DNA of 64,000 nt from CAZRIE01 sp964600075. Lineage in GTDB: Bacteria > Bacteroidota > Bacteroidia > Flavobacteriales > Flavobacteriaceae. Numbering within the stretch: position 1 is the stretch's first letter; the number at the start of each line of letters is the position of its first letter. The stretch covers positions 61,502 through 125,501 of the forward strand of contig CAZRIE010000002.1 in NCBI GenBank assembly GCA_964600075.1. Reading direction: 5' to 3'. Positions 17,848 through 27,355 of the stretch are shown one piece after another. Both the position numbers and the translations under genes were made by a program. Under the pieces are notes generated by a model. It ran no database searches. It was not told where the DNA came from and saw nothing but the letters and a program-made list of their open reading frames with translations.

Positions 17848-18276
17848 TTAGGTGAACTCCATCAATACAAAACTTCCCTTATCTTCAACACCTTCTGCTT
17901 TTGAATACGCCATTCTGGCCGCTATATTGGTGTTTTCGGTCATGACCCATGCCACATTACAACTCAATTCCTTTCCGTATTCACATAAATGGTGAACCAG
18001 TTTTCTACCTAAACCTTTTCCCAGAAACTCTTCCAAAACACCTACTTCATCAATAAAGAGTGCAGGGTCTTTATCGGGGTGCACGTGATGCAATCCCGAA
18101 GCCATCCCTATTACTTTACCCTTGTTATATGCCACAGTCAAATGATGCCCTGTGTCGTTTAAAAACTCCTCTGCTCTATTCCTTTTAATCGAATAGTCAA
18201 ACAGTCGATCTCCGACTTCCTCCAGAGCGGAAAGGTCATCGATGGTCGCGAGTCGTACTTCAGTTTCTTCGGACAT
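17848..18276 (-). CDS. GNAT family N-acetyltransferase
   Basis: A 142-residue acetyltransferase. The acetyl-CoA binding loop is visible as VLEEFLGKGLGRKLVHHL, and the C-terminal part (NVAWVMTENTNIAARMAYSKAEGV) fits the GNAT fold. The substrate is unknown. It converges with the TIR-CHAT gene, leaving only 9 bases between them, and lies downstream of the zinc peptidase gene but is separated from it by a terminator. Confidence 0.85.
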   Translation of the reverse strand: MSEETEVRLATIDDLSALEEVGDRLFDYSIKRNRAEEFLNDTGHHLTVAYNKGKVIGMASGLHHVHPDKDPALFIDEVGVLEEFLGKGLGRKLVHHLCEYGKELSCNVAWVMTENTNIAARMAYSKAEGVEDKGSFVLMEFT

Positions 18277-18293
18277 AATTATATAAAAAACAA

Positions 18294-18326
18294 AAACCTG
18301 CCCACAAAAGAATCGGCGACAGGTTT
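18294..18326 (-). terminator. Intrinsic terminator of the zinc peptidase gene
   Basis: AAACCTG (18294-18300) pairs with CAGGTTT (18320-18326), with a further inner GCC/GGC pairing. Read on the minus strand it is followed by a T-rich run. It sits between the end of the peptidase gene (18349) and the GNAT start. Confidence 0.75.
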
Positions 18327-18348
18327 CTGATATCTAGATTTCTATTTT

Positions 18349-19044
18349 TTAATCTCGTCCTCCTAAAACCTGAAGGCCCCAATACACAAGCGTAGCCAAA
18401 GAACCTATCGCTGCGACCAGATAGGTACGGGCCGCCCACTTTAAAGCATCTTCTGAACCTTTGTATTCTTCTGGAGTCACCACATTTTTAGCTTTCAACC
18501 ACACCAAAGCACGGTTACTTGCATCGTATTCTACCGGTAGTGTTATAAAGCTGAACAAGGTTGCCAACCCCATCATAACCAATCCGGCTACGGCGACCCA
18601 GTAACCAAAACCTACACCGGCAGCGGCGCCCAACATGAGTCCGCCAAAAACGACCCACATAGACATGCTTGATGTAACACTTACTACGGGGACCAATTTT
18701 GAGCGCAGGGTCAACCATTCATACGCTTGGGCATGCTGCACTGCATGGCCACATTCATGTGCCGCAACTGCCGCCGCAGAGGCATTGCGTTGATTATAGA
18801 CCCCTTCACTAAGGTTTACCGTCTTGTTTGCTGGATTGTAGTGGTCGGTAAGCATCCCGGCCGCAGAAACGACTTTTACATCGCGAATACCATGGTCGGC
18901 CAACATTTTTTCCGCAATTTCAGCACCGCTCATGCCATTACGCAAGTGCACTTTTGAATAATACTTGAACTTGCTCTTAAGCTTTCTGCTTACCAGCCAA
19001 CTTACCAGAGCAATAGCCCCTATCAATATATAATAACCCATCAT
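18349..19044 (-). CDS. YugP-type zinc metallopeptidase
   Basis: A 231-residue membrane-bound metalloprotease of the neutral zinc peptidase family found in many bacteria. It has an N-terminal membrane segment (residues 4-20), the zinc motif HECGH at residues 96-100, and two or three C-terminal membrane helices. VYNQRNASAAAVAAHECGHAVQH is strongly family-like, as is the later PVEYDASNRAL. Substrates are unknown. A terminator follows the gene. Confidence 0.9.
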   Translation of the reverse strand: MMGYYILIGAIALVSWLVSRKLKSKFKYYSKVHLRNGMSGAEIAEKMLADHGIRDVKVVSAAGMLTDHYNPANKTVNLSEGVYNQRNASAAAVAAHECGHAVQHAQAYEWLTLRSKLVPVVSVTSSMSMWVVFGGLMLGAAAGVGFGYWVAVAGLVMMGLATLFSFITLPVEYDASNRALVWLKAKNVVTPEEYKGSEDALKWAARTYLVAAIGSLATLVYWGLQVLGGRD

Positions 19045-19307
19045 AGCCTTTCTGTTTTTAAAATTTATTTAAAGATACTAAAGATTCCTTTTTCATTAGA
19101 AAATCTACCTTTGGGAAAGCAAAAACCCCGCCATTGTAACTATTGGCAATAAGAACCATCATTTCTGCCAAAATGTCTCTGAACGGTTTATCAGCACGGA
19201 CTGAGTATAGAAATCTTCGGACTTTTAGAAGTACTAAAAAAGATTGCCGCGTCTCCGTATCCATTTCGTGATTTATTGTACCATTCGTTTAGCTCCTCGC
19301 AATTTGA

Positions 19308-22300
19308 TCAGCCGACGATGTTCACGATTTTACCGGGCACCACGATGACCTTCTTCGGCGTTCTGCCCTGCAATTGCTGTTGGGTCTTTTCATGGGCCAT
19401 TACCGTCGATTCGATTTCGTCTTTGCCCATATCTAATGGAAGTTCTAACGTAAAGCGCATTTTTCCGTTAAAGGAAATCGGATATTCTTTACTGCTCTCC
19501 ACCAAATATTTCTTCTCGAATTTTGGGAAGGGCGCTTCGGAAATCGATTCGGTATGCCCAAGTTTTTCCCAAAGCTCTTCGGCAATATGGGGCGCGTATG
19601 ACGATACCAAAATAGCCAAAGGTTCTAAAATAGCCCGGCTGCTACATTTTTGAGCGGTCAGTTCATTGATACAGATCATAAAGGTGGAGACAGATGTATT
19701 GAAACTAAAGTTCGCGATGTCTTCTTCTACTTTTTTAATGGTTTTGTGTAAAGACTTCAAGTTTTCAGCTGAAGGCTCGGAACCAATACCCACGACCTGC
19801 CTCGCCTCGCCTACAGTGGTCGCTGCGTCGCCCTCAAGGGGGGAGTCGTTCGCGACAAATCCACCATTAGGACCGGAGTGGTAAAGCCGCCATAATTTTT
19901 TTAAAAAACTGTGTACCCCTGTAATTCCCGCCGTATTCCAAGGTTTAGACTGCTCTAAGGGGCCAAGGAACATTTCGTACAAGCGTAAGCTGTCTGCTCC
20001 ATAATCTAAAACAATATCATCAGGATTGACAACATTATATTTGGATTTGGACATTTTTTCGACCTCTCGGGAGACTATATACTTACCTTCATCTAAAATA
20101 TATTTTGCTTTTACTAAATCTTTATATCCTTGTTCAACTTTAAAAAGCTCTAAATTTAATTCATCACTTGTACCTTTCAATAAATGAATAGGAATTCGTC
20201 TTTTCACGGCAAAGAAACCTCCTATCTTAAGCTTATTCACCAAATCAATTCCCTGTTTTGAGCACTCTTCCAAAAATTCTTCCTCCAACTTTTCATCATT
20301 AAACTGTATTTGGTCATATAGCTCTTTCGGATTCTTATTATGAATTAAAGAAAATGACATTACCGTTTTAAAGTGCCAAGGGACTTCTGCAACTGTATTA
20401 TTTTCTTTTCCTCTATTAAAAAATATCGGTTCAACTAAATAAACAAAAGCACTCGTCCCCGTAATCATCCCCTGATTAATCAACTTTTTGGCAAACTCAT
20501 CTTTGGGCACCAAACCCTTGTCAAACATAAACTTTTGCCAAAATCGGGAGTACAATAAATGCCCTGTAGCATGTTCGCTACCACCGATGTACAAGTCCAC
20601 ATCTTGCCAATAGTTGATGGCCTCTTGGGAGAAAACAGCATCTTCATTTTGGGGATCCATATAGCGGTTGAAGTACTGGGAACTTCCGGCCCAGCCGGGC
20701 ATGGTGTTGAGCTCTAAGTCCCCTCCTAGCCTCCCCGAAGGGGAGGAATTTTCGAATTCTTCTTTTGAGACTACTTTTCCTTCACTTCCATACTGCAACC
20801 AATACCATTCTTTGGCATTGCCTAAAGGAGGGTCTCCGGCTTCCGTGGGTAAATACTTATCTACTTCCGGCAATTCCAAAGGAAGAAATTTTTCTTCCAA
20901 CATCTGTGGCATACCATTCACATCATAATACACCGGAAAAGGTTCGCCCCAATAACGCTGTCGGCTAAAAACGGCATCGCGTAGACGGTAGTTGATCTTA
21001 CCTTTACCTTGGCCAATTTTTTCGAGTTCGGCAATCGCTATTTTAGTGGCTTCCTTGTAGGTCAGTCCATCTAAGAAATCGGAATTGGCGATGATAGTCT
21101 TTTCCTTATCGGCGAAAGCCTCCTCTGAGATATCGACGCCTTCAAAAATATTGGAGATATCGATTCCAAAGTGTTTTGCAAAATCATAGTCCCGCTGATC
21201 CCCGCACGGAACCGACATCACAGCCCCTGTGCCATAGCCTGCCAACACATAATCACCAATCCAAATCGGAACAGGCGCTTTGGAAAAAGGGTGCTCAGCA
21301 TAGGCGCCCGTAAAAGCACCAGAAATCGTTTTTACATCGGCCATACGGTCTCTTTCCGAGCGTTTCGCAGTAGCTTCGATATAGGCATCGACCTTCGCCT
21401 TTTGCTCGGGAGTGGTAATTTTTGCGACCAATTCGTGTTCCGGGGCAAGGGTCATAAAGCTTGCGCCGAAGATGGTGTCCGGGCGGGTGGTGAAGACTTC
21501 TATAGCATGTTTATTCTCGACTGCGCCGCTCGCAGTGGCCATATGGAAGGTTACAGATGCCCCCTGAGATCTACCAATCCAGTTGGTTTGTGAATCTTTT
21601 AAGGGCTGCGGCCAGTCGATTTTATTTAAGCCATCTAATAAACGTTGGGCGTAAGCGGTGATACGCATGCTCCATTGCGTCATTTTTTTACGAATAACAG
21701 GGTGACCGCCCCTTTCGGAAACGCCGTTTACGATTTCATCGTTCGCTAAAACCGTTCCCAAGGCCGGAACCCAGTTGACTTCGCTTTCCGCCAAATAGGT
21801 CAGACGATATTTCAAAAGAATTTGCTGTCTTTCCTTTGAAGAATACTGCTGCCACTCCAAAGCAGAAAATTCTGGAATATCCTCATCACAAACAGCCTTG
21901 ATAGTACTATTCCCTTCCTTCTCAAAAATGGAAACCAATTGTACGATGTCTTCTGCCCTATCCGTATCCGTATTGTACCACGAATTAAAAAGTTGAATAA
22001 AAATCCACTGCGTCCATTTGTAATATTTCGGGTCGGAAGTACGGACTTCACGGCTCCAATCAAACGAAAAACCTAGTTGATCTAGCTGCCGCCTGTAGGT
22101 TTTTATATTTGCCTCCGTGGTAATCGCTGGGTGTTGTCCCGTCTGAATCGCATATTGTTCAGCAGGTAATCCAAAAGAATCATAGCCCTGCGGATGCAAA
22201 ACATTAAACCCTTTATGCCTTTTGTAACGGGCATAGATATCACTGGCGATATAGCCCAACGGATGCCCTACATGCAATCCGGCACCGGAGGGATAAGGGA

Positions 22301-22415
22301 ACATATCCAACACATAGAATTTCTCCTTTTCTGAATGGTTTTCCGCCCTAAACGTTTGGTGTTGCGCCCAGTACTGCTGCCATTTTTCCTCTATTTTCCT
22401 GAAATCGTATTGCAT
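19308..22415 (-). CDS. leuS: Leucine--tRNA ligase with unusual inserts
   Basis: Charges tRNA-Leu. The HIGH motif (GLHVGHPLGY) is near residue 50 and KMSKS (VEKMSKSKYNVV) near residue 788. The editing domain is recognisable by TFTTRPDT-like FTTRPDTIFGA. I choose the ATG at 22415 (MQYDFRKIEEKWQQYW) rather than the open frame to 22493, because a TATTTTTG promoter element lies between them; this gives 1035 residues, somewhat long. The excess has three sources: an AT-rich, diverged insert at residues about 652-782; a short insert encoded by a GC-rich hairpin at 20730-20746; and a second one around 19800-19870. The flanking catalytic segments are intact, so the gene is presumably functional. Confidence 0.96.
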   Translation of the reverse strand: MQYDFRKIEEKWQQYWAQHQTFRAENHSEKEKFYVLDMFPYPSGAGLHVGHPLGYIASDIYARYKRHKGFNVLHPQGYDSFGLPAEQYAIQTGQHPAITTEANIKTYRRQLDQLGFSFDWSREVRTSDPKYYKWTQWIFIQLFNSWYNTDTDRAEDIVQLVSIFEKEGNSTIKAVCDEDIPEFSALEWQQYSSKERQQILLKYRLTYLAESEVNWVPALGTVLANDEIVNGVSERGGHPVIRKKMTQWSMRITAYAQRLLDGLNKIDWPQPLKDSQTNWIGRSQGASVTFHMATASGAVENKHAIEVFTTRPDTIFGASFMTLAPEHELVAKITTPEQKAKVDAYIEATAKRSERDRMADVKTISGAFTGAYAEHPFSKAPVPIWIGDYVLAGYGTGAVMSVPCGDQRDYDFAKHFGIDISNIFEGVDISEEAFADKEKTIIANSDFLDGLTYKEATKIAIAELEKIGQGKGKINYRLRDAVFSRQRYWGEPFPVYYDVNGMPQMLEEKFLPLELPEVDKYLPTEAGDPPLGNAKEWYWLQYGSEGKVVSKEEFENSSPSGRLGGDLELNTMPGWAGSSQYFNRYMDPQNEDAVFSQEAINYWQDVDLYIGGSEHATGHLLYSRFWQKFMFDKGLVPKDEFAKKLINQGMITGTSAFVYLVEPIFFNRGKENNTVAEVPWHFKTVMSFSLIHNKNPKELYDQIQFNDEKLEEEFLEECSKQGIDLVNKLKIGGFFAVKRRIPIHLLKGTSDELNLELFKVEQGYKDLVKAKYILDEGKYIVSREVEKMSKSKYNVVNPDDIVLDYGADSLRLYEMFLGPLEQSKPWNTAGITGVHSFLKKLWRLYHSGPNGGFVANDSPLEGDAATTVGEARQVVGIGSEPSAENLKSLHKTIKKVEEDIANFSFNTSVSTFMICINELTAQKCSSRAILEPLAILVSSYAPHIAEELWEKLGHTESISEAPFPKFEKKYLVESSKEYPISFNGKMRFTLELPLDMGKDEIESTVMAHEKTQQQLQGRTPKKVIVVPGKIVNIVG
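19800..19875. repeat. REP-like insert inside leuS, site 1
   Basis: A GC-rich stretch within the leuS frame encodes NGGFVANDSPLEGDAATTVG and following residues at a place where LeuS relatives have no such segment. It contains CCCTC and GGGGGGAG runs able to pair. It reads in frame, so the protein is lengthened rather than broken. Confidence 0.5.
20730..20746. repeat. REP-like hairpin inside leuS, site 2
   Basis: CCTCCCC and GGGGAGG pair across a 3-base GAA loop. It lies within leuS just before the conserved ELNTMPGWAGSS region and encodes part of the extra stretch ENSSPSGRLGGD. Confidence 0.65.
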
Positions 22416-22441
22416 CTGCTGTCTTTCTTTTCTATGTCGGG

Positions 22442-22449
22442 CAAAAATA
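22442..22449 (-). promoter_or_regulatory. -7 promoter element of leuS
   Basis: Reads TATTTTTG on the minus strand, 27 bases before the ATG at 22415. It lies inside the longer open frame, which argues against a start at 22493. Confidence 0.5.
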
Positions 22450-22507
22450 AGTTTATTATGGGAAAGGGGGAAATATAGTCTTACCTTGCCCAATCGAATT
22501 CTTTTGC

Positions 22508-24388
22508 TTGGGAACCTCTTTTAGAAATACAAAAATCGTACTGGGTATTGTACTCCTTTTTTCGATTCAGGAAATGGCTGCACAGTTGGGATTCTGTTCC
22601 GGAAATTCGGGAGATCCTATTTTTGTAGAAAACTTCGGTTCAGGGACTACAGATGGGCCCGCTCTGGCTGCCGGAACGACAACGTACAACTTTACAACAG
22701 GCACCCCTTCGGACGGTAGCTACACCATTTCAAGCACAACGAATTATTTTGATTGGCACAGTACACAAGACCACACCCCGAATGATAGTAACGGTAAAAT
22801 GCTAATTGTCAACGCCAGTCATGAAGCAGATCGCTTTTATAGAAGGGAGATTACCGGCCTATGTGAGAATACCTCGTACGAGTTCTCCGCCTGGTTGTTA
22901 AATATGGCGATGACAACAAGTGCTTGTGCAGAAAACATAATACCGATCAACGTGAAATTTCAAATATGGGACGATACCGATACCGAACTACTGGCCTCGG
23001 GCGATACCGGGCAATTGTTCGGAACCGCCACGCCGATTTGGAAAAGCTTTGGACTGGTATTCAAAACATTCCCAAACCAAACTTCGGTGATTTTAAAGAT
23101 GATAAACAATGGCAACGGAGGATGCGGAAACGATCTTGGCATCGACGATATCGTATTCAAAACGTGCGGTGATTTTATTTCGATTACCGATAGTGAGAAC
23201 AAAACTTCTATCTCACACTGCGAAAATAATGGACCAATCAGCACCACGCTGACCGCTACTCCCGATTTTTCGATATTTACCGAACATGCCTATCAATGGC
23301 AGCAAAGTGTGAATGGCCTCAACTGGACCGATATTCTGAGTGAAACCTCGGCAACATATACTACCCCCTTATTAACTTCTTCTACTTCGTACCGTGTCAA
23401 AGTGGCCGAAGACCCTATCAATGTATCTAATTCACTTTGCAATGTACTTTCCGAAGTCTTTGAAGTGCTATTCCTTCCTACACCCATGCCACCCACTAAA
23501 AATGAAGATGTAACACTTTGCGCGAATGAAATTCCATCTCTGACGGTTTCCGTTCCTAGTGAACATAAGGTAAACTGGTACGATGCCGAGGTTGATGGCA
23601 ACTTACTTCTGGAAGACAGCAGTTCGTTCTCTCCCGAAAATCCCGGCACGTATTATGCCGAAGCCGTCTCCCGTCGTGCAGAATGCACTTCTTCGAACCG
23701 GACACCCATAATGTATACCCAATATGAAATTCCGGTTACGTTCGACGAGAACCAACAATTTTGCGAAGATGAAACTACTATTTTATCGGCCGGTAACGAT
23801 GGCCTAAACTATGTCTGGAATACTGGTGAAACAACGGAAACAATTAGTGTTGTCTCACAGGGAACCTATACAGTGACCTTGACCAATACCAACGGCTGTT
23901 CCGCTCTCAAGACCATCGTATTGGAACAAATCGATCTGCCCGAAATAAGTAGGGTCATTTCAGATTCCGAAAATATTGTGGTCACCACCGACCCCTCCGG
24001 TGAATTTGAATACGCGTTGGACAATGGTTCTTTTCAAAAGAGCCCAATTTTTGAAAACATACAAGGAGGGTTATATACAATTCACGTTCGTGCCACGAAT
24101 GCCTGCGCCCCAGTTCAGCAGGAATTTCATCATTTTGTAATCCCTAAATTTTTTACCCCAAACGGAGATGGTGCCAACGATACCTTTGTATTACAAGGCC
24201 TTGAGCTCTTTAAGGCTGTAAATATTAGTATTTTTGATCGCTTTGGAACACTATTAGCAAGCACAAACAACAAGTCTTTTGAATGGGATGGCACCGTTGA
24301 CAACCGTTCGGTGCCATCTTCCGATTATTGGTATCTTATCATCGTAGATAACGTAAAGTTTAGCGGTCATTTTACTCTAAAGCGGTAG
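22508..24388 (+). CDS. Secreted T9SS type B (CHU_C) surface protein
   Basis: A 626-residue exported protein starting at TTG. Signal peptide to about residue 25 (ending MAAQ). Residues about 35-215 form a beta-sandwich carbohydrate-binding-like region (FVENFGSG, LGIDDIVF). Several Ig-like or PKD-like repeats follow to about residue 540. The C-terminal 85 residues are a gliding-motility-associated type B sorting domain (KFFTPNGDGANDTF, ISIFDRFG, WDGT, FSGHFTLKR). It is probably exported by the type IX system and attached to or released from the surface. Its ligand is unknown. It is divergent from leuS; no exact promoter element was seen. Confidence 0.88.
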   Translation: MGTSFRNTKIVLGIVLLFSIQEMAAQLGFCSGNSGDPIFVENFGSGTTDGPALAAGTTTYNFTTGTPSDGSYTISSTTNYFDWHSTQDHTPNDSNGKMLIVNASHEADRFYRREITGLCENTSYEFSAWLLNMAMTTSACAENIIPINVKFQIWDDTDTELLASGDTGQLFGTATPIWKSFGLVFKTFPNQTSVILKMINNGNGGCGNDLGIDDIVFKTCGDFISITDSENKTSISHCENNGPISTTLTATPDFSIFTEHAYQWQQSVNGLNWTDILSETSATYTTPLLTSSTSYRVKVAEDPINVSNSLCNVLSEVFEVLFLPTPMPPTKNEDVTLCANEIPSLTVSVPSEHKVNWYDAEVDGNLLLEDSSSFSPENPGTYYAEAVSRRAECTSSNRTPIMYTQYEIPVTFDENQQFCEDETTILSAGNDGLNYVWNTGETTETISVVSQGTYTVTLTNTNGCSALKTIVLEQIDLPEISRVISDSENIVVTTDPSGEFEYALDNGSFQKSPIFENIQGGLYTIHVRATNACAPVQQEFHHFVIPKFFTPNGDGANDTFVLQGLELFKAVNISIFDRFGTLLASTNNKSFEWDGTVDNRSVPSSDYWYLIIVDNVKFSGHFTLKR

Positions 24389-24460
24389 TATTTTATTGAT
24401 TAACATAGATGCAGCACTTATTTAAATTACTTTCCTAACTTTATCACCTCATTTCGTCTT

Positions 24461-25339
24461 ATGGGCAAATCTTTCGAACAGTACCAAAAACAAAAACTAA
24501 TATCCTCCTACTTTTCGGTAGTATTGAGCATCGGGCTTGTACTTTTTTTGTTGGGTATTCTAGGCCTTTTGATACTCAACACCAAGAAGATGGCCGACCA
24601 TTTTAAAGAGCAGATTACCATCTCAATTTTTCTAAAGGACGATGCCAAACAGTCGGAAATCGACCAACTTCAACAGAGCCTTTTACAGGCAGAACACACT
24701 AAAACCGCCACCTATGTTTCGAAAGAGGAAGCAGCAGAACAGCATAGCGAAGAAATCGGTGAAGATTTTCAGGATTTTCTAGGCTATAACCCGCTAAAAA
24801 ATTCTATTGATGTACAGCTCAAGGCCGATTTTGTAACCCCCGAACAAATCGAAGAAATTGCAGACGGACTCTCGGAAAAGGCCTATATCGAAGAAGTCAG
24901 TTACGATAAACCACTCGTTGGCCTCTTGAGCGAAAACGTAAAAAAAATAAGTTTCTGGATCTTGGTGGCCAGCGGCATCTTTACCTTCATAGCGTTTCTG
25001 TTGATCAATAGCTCGATTCGCCTTTCGATCTATTCCAAACGCTTTATTATAAAAACGATGCAAATGGTGGGTGCTACAAAAACCTTCATACGCAGGCCGT
25101 TTATTTGGACGAACATAAAACTGGGCATGCTCGGGGCGGTTCTGGCGATGACAGCTCTGGCAGGAGCCTTATTTTATTTGGACAAGAATTTTCCGGAACT
25201 ACAACTTTTCGATGATGTCGATGTACTAGTCGTTATTTTTGGCGCTATTTTTATTTTGGGCATTCTAATATCGCTCGTCAGCACGTTCTTCGCTACACAA
25301 CGATTTTTGAATTTGCGAACGGATGAATTGTATTATTGA
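24461..25339 (+). CDS. ftsX: Cell division protein FtsX
   Basis: A 292-residue permease-like membrane protein that works with the ATPase FtsE to activate cell-wall hydrolases at the septum. One membrane helix near residues 17-43 is followed by a periplasmic domain (ITISIFLKDDAKQSEI...) and three further helices in the C-terminal half, the FtsX pattern. FtsE is not adjacent, as is usual in Bacteroidota. The sequence TAACTTTA at 24436-24443 is a near-consensus promoter element. Confidence 0.92.
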   Translation: MGKSFEQYQKQKLISSYFSVVLSIGLVLFLLGILGLLILNTKKMADHFKEQITISIFLKDDAKQSEIDQLQQSLLQAEHTKTATYVSKEEAAEQHSEEIGEDFQDFLGYNPLKNSIDVQLKADFVTPEQIEEIADGLSEKAYIEEVSYDKPLVGLLSENVKKISFWILVASGIFTFIAFLLINSSIRLSIYSKRFIIKTMQMVGATKTFIRRPFIWTNIKLGMLGAVLAMTALAGALFYLDKNFPELQLFDDVDVLVVIFGAIFILGILISLVSTFFATQRFLNLRTDELYY

Positions 25340-25469
25340 ACCTAGACATTAGACGGTATAAAAAATTATAAAAACAAATTCCAAATTCCAAAAAAGTCAC
25401 ACCCATTTCCTTCGAAATCCTGAAGCTATAAACTTCTTAACTGATAAACTTTTTTCCGTTTAACTTCGT

Positions 25470-25477
25470 TAAATTTG
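25470..25477 (+). promoter_or_regulatory. -7 promoter element of the DUF3098-uppP operon
   Basis: TAAATTTG matches TAnnTTTG, 4 bases upstream of the ATG at 25482, so the transcript would be nearly leaderless. Confidence 0.4.
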
Positions 25478-25481
25478 CAGT

Positions 25482-25751
25482 ATGGGCAAAAAATACCAGA
25501 AACCAACGAACCAACTACCACAGCAAGAATTTATTTTTCAGAAGAAGAATTACCTATTCATGTTTATTGGGCTTGCCTTTATCATCTTGGGCTTTATTCT
25601 TATGAGCGGTGGCGGTAGTGATGACCCCAATGTGTTCAACGAAGATATCTTCAATTTTCGCAGAATACGTTTAGCTCCAACCCTAGTACTTATTGGTCTG
25701 GGCATCGAGATATATGCCATTTTGTTGAATCCGCATAAGAAGAAAGAATAG
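25482..25751 (+). CDS. DUF3098 small membrane protein
   Basis: An 89-residue protein with two membrane helices (about 25-42 and 66-82) joined by an acidic loop (SGGGSDDPNVFNEDIFNFRR), typical of DUF3098 in Flavobacteriia. It lies between ftsX and uppP and ends 2 bases before the TTG start of uppP. Its function is unknown; the setting suggests a link to the cell envelope. Confidence 0.85.
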   Translation: MGKKYQKPTNQLPQQEFIFQKKNYLFMFIGLAFIILGFILMSGGGSDDPNVFNEDIFNFRRIRLAPTLVLIGLGIEIYAILLNPHKKKE

Positions 25752-25753
25752 GT

Positions 25754-26554
25754 TTGGATATTTTAGACGCCATCATTCTCGGTATCATTCAAGGATTGAC
25801 CGAATTTCTACCCGTATCATCAAGTGGACATTTAGAATTGGGCAAGGCTATTTTAGGAGATAATTCCGTCCCCGAAGAAAGCCTTTTATTTACGGTGATT
25901 TTACATTTCGCTACTGCATTGAGCACACTCGTTGTTTTTCGGAAGGATGTCTGGGAAATCTTTCGAGGCCTTTTTAGCTTCAAATGGAACGAAGAAACGC
26001 AATTCTCCCTAAAAATTATCATATCAATGCTGCCTGCAGTCTTCGTAGGATTGTTTTTTGAAGAGCAGCTAGAAGCTTTTTTCGGAGGCAATATTCGCTT
26101 TGTTGGGTTTATGTTATTGATTACGGCCGTGCTGCTATATTTTGCTGATAAGGCCAAGGACACCGATAAAAAAGTGAGCTTCCGTAATGCTTTTATCGTC
26201 GGTGTTTCACAGGCCATTGCCATGCTCCCCGGTATTTCTAGAAGTGGCGCAACCATATCAACTTCGGTGCTTTTAGGTGTTGACAAGACCAAAGCGGCCC
26301 GGTTTTCGTTCTTAATGGTCGTTCCGTTGATCTTCGGAAAAATCACGAAAGACCTGATGAGCGGAGAGCTGAATTTTAGTGGAGAGAACAATATGGCCAT
26401 AGGTGCCGGATTTATCGCAGCATTTATTGCAGGTCTCGCCGCATGTACCTGGATGATCCAATTGGTCAAGAAAAGTAAACTCTCCTATTTTGCCATTTAC
26501 TGTCTTATCGTTGGCCTTATTGCCATCGCTTATGGGTTCTGGGCAGCCCCATAG
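25754..26554 (+). CDS. uppP: Undecaprenyl-diphosphatase
   Basis: Removes a phosphate from undecaprenyl diphosphate, recycling the lipid carrier for cell-wall and surface polysaccharide synthesis. This 266-residue protein has the two BacA/UppP motifs: LTEFLPVSSSGHLEL near the N-terminus and PGISRSGATIST in the middle, among eight or so hydrophobic helices. Translation begins at TTG 2 bases after the preceding stop, giving the family N-terminus MDILDAIILG. It is part of the DUF3098-uppP-truB run. Confidence 0.96.
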   Translation: MDILDAIILGIIQGLTEFLPVSSSGHLELGKAILGDNSVPEESLLFTVILHFATALSTLVVFRKDVWEIFRGLFSFKWNEETQFSLKIIISMLPAVFVGLFFEEQLEAFFGGNIRFVGFMLLITAVLLYFADKAKDTDKKVSFRNAFIVGVSQAIAMLPGISRSGATISTSVLLGVDKTKAARFSFLMVVPLIFGKITKDLMSGELNFSGENNMAIGAGFIAAFIAGLAACTWMIQLVKKSKLSYFAIYCLIVGLIAIAYGFWAAP

Positions 26555-26578
26555 CCGAGATTTTTTATCGATATTACT

Positions 26579-27286
26579 ATGAGAACCGAGGAAGATTTTC
26601 TAAACGGACAATTACTACTTATCGACAAACCCCTCGGTTGGTCGTCTTTTCAGGCTGTGAATAAATTGAAATGGGCAATCCGCAGGAAATTCGAGCTGAA
26701 GAAGATCAAAATAGGACATGCGGGAACGTTAGACCCATTGGCCACTGGATTACTTTTAATTTGCACCGGAAAGTTCACGAAGAAAATCAACGAACTTCAG
26801 GGGCAGCCAAAAGAATATACAGGAACCATTACGCTTGGGGCCACCACGCCTTCATATGACCTGGAAACCCAAATCGATAAGACATTTCCCGTCGCCCATA
26901 TTTCAAAAGAAATGCTTGAAACGGCAGTTAGGGGTTTTGTTGGCAATATCGAACAGCGTCCGCCTATTTTTTCCGCTTTAAAAAAGGATGGCAAACGATT
27001 GTACGAATACGCACGAGAGGGTTTGGAGGTCGAAATCAAGAAAAGAACGGTTACTATTTCCGAATTTGAAATTACCGGAATGCAGCTTCCGGAAATTCGA
27101 TTTCGGGTTGTTTGCAGTAAGGGCACCTATATACGTAGTTTGGCACACGATTTGGGGGTATCATTGCAAAGTGGCGGACATTTATCCGAACTTCGAAGAA
27201 CCAAAATAGGTGATTACAACGTAAATAATGCCCTTGGCCCCAATGAATTTGGGGAAAAACTACTCGGAAAAATAGGAGATACCTAA
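26579..27286 (+). CDS. truB: tRNA pseudouridine(55) synthase
   Basis: Makes pseudouridine 55 in the T loop of tRNAs. The 235-residue protein shows the motif GHAGTLDPLATGLL with the catalytic aspartate, RPPIFSALKKDGKRLYEYAREG, and the GTYIRSLAHDLG signature. It is at the short end for TruB, lacking an extended PUA-like tail, as is common in Bacteroidota. It follows uppP by 24 bases. Confidence 0.96.
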   Translation: MRTEEDFLNGQLLLIDKPLGWSSFQAVNKLKWAIRRKFELKKIKIGHAGTLDPLATGLLLICTGKFTKKINELQGQPKEYTGTITLGATTPSYDLETQIDKTFPVAHISKEMLETAVRGFVGNIEQRPPIFSALKKDGKRLYEYAREGLEVEIKKRTVTISEFEITGMQLPEIRFRVVCSKGTYIRSLAHDLGVSLQSGGHLSELRRTKIGDYNVNNALGPNEFGEKLLGKIGDT

Positions 27287-27355
27287 AAATCGATTCTTTT
27301 GATTTCCGTTCAACGAATAATTAAAATAATTTTTAGAAATTGTGGTTATAGCACT

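Noticed and set aside
16690..18300. A wider defence island around the TIR-CHAT gene
   Set aside because: The neighbours are an Lrp regulator, an acetyltransferase and a zinc peptidase; no other defence gene or mobile element was seen.
19058..19264. A 68-codon frame on the minus strand between leuS and the zinc peptidase gene
   Set aside because: No family, no signal peptide or domain, and no promoter. The sequence reads like chance coding.
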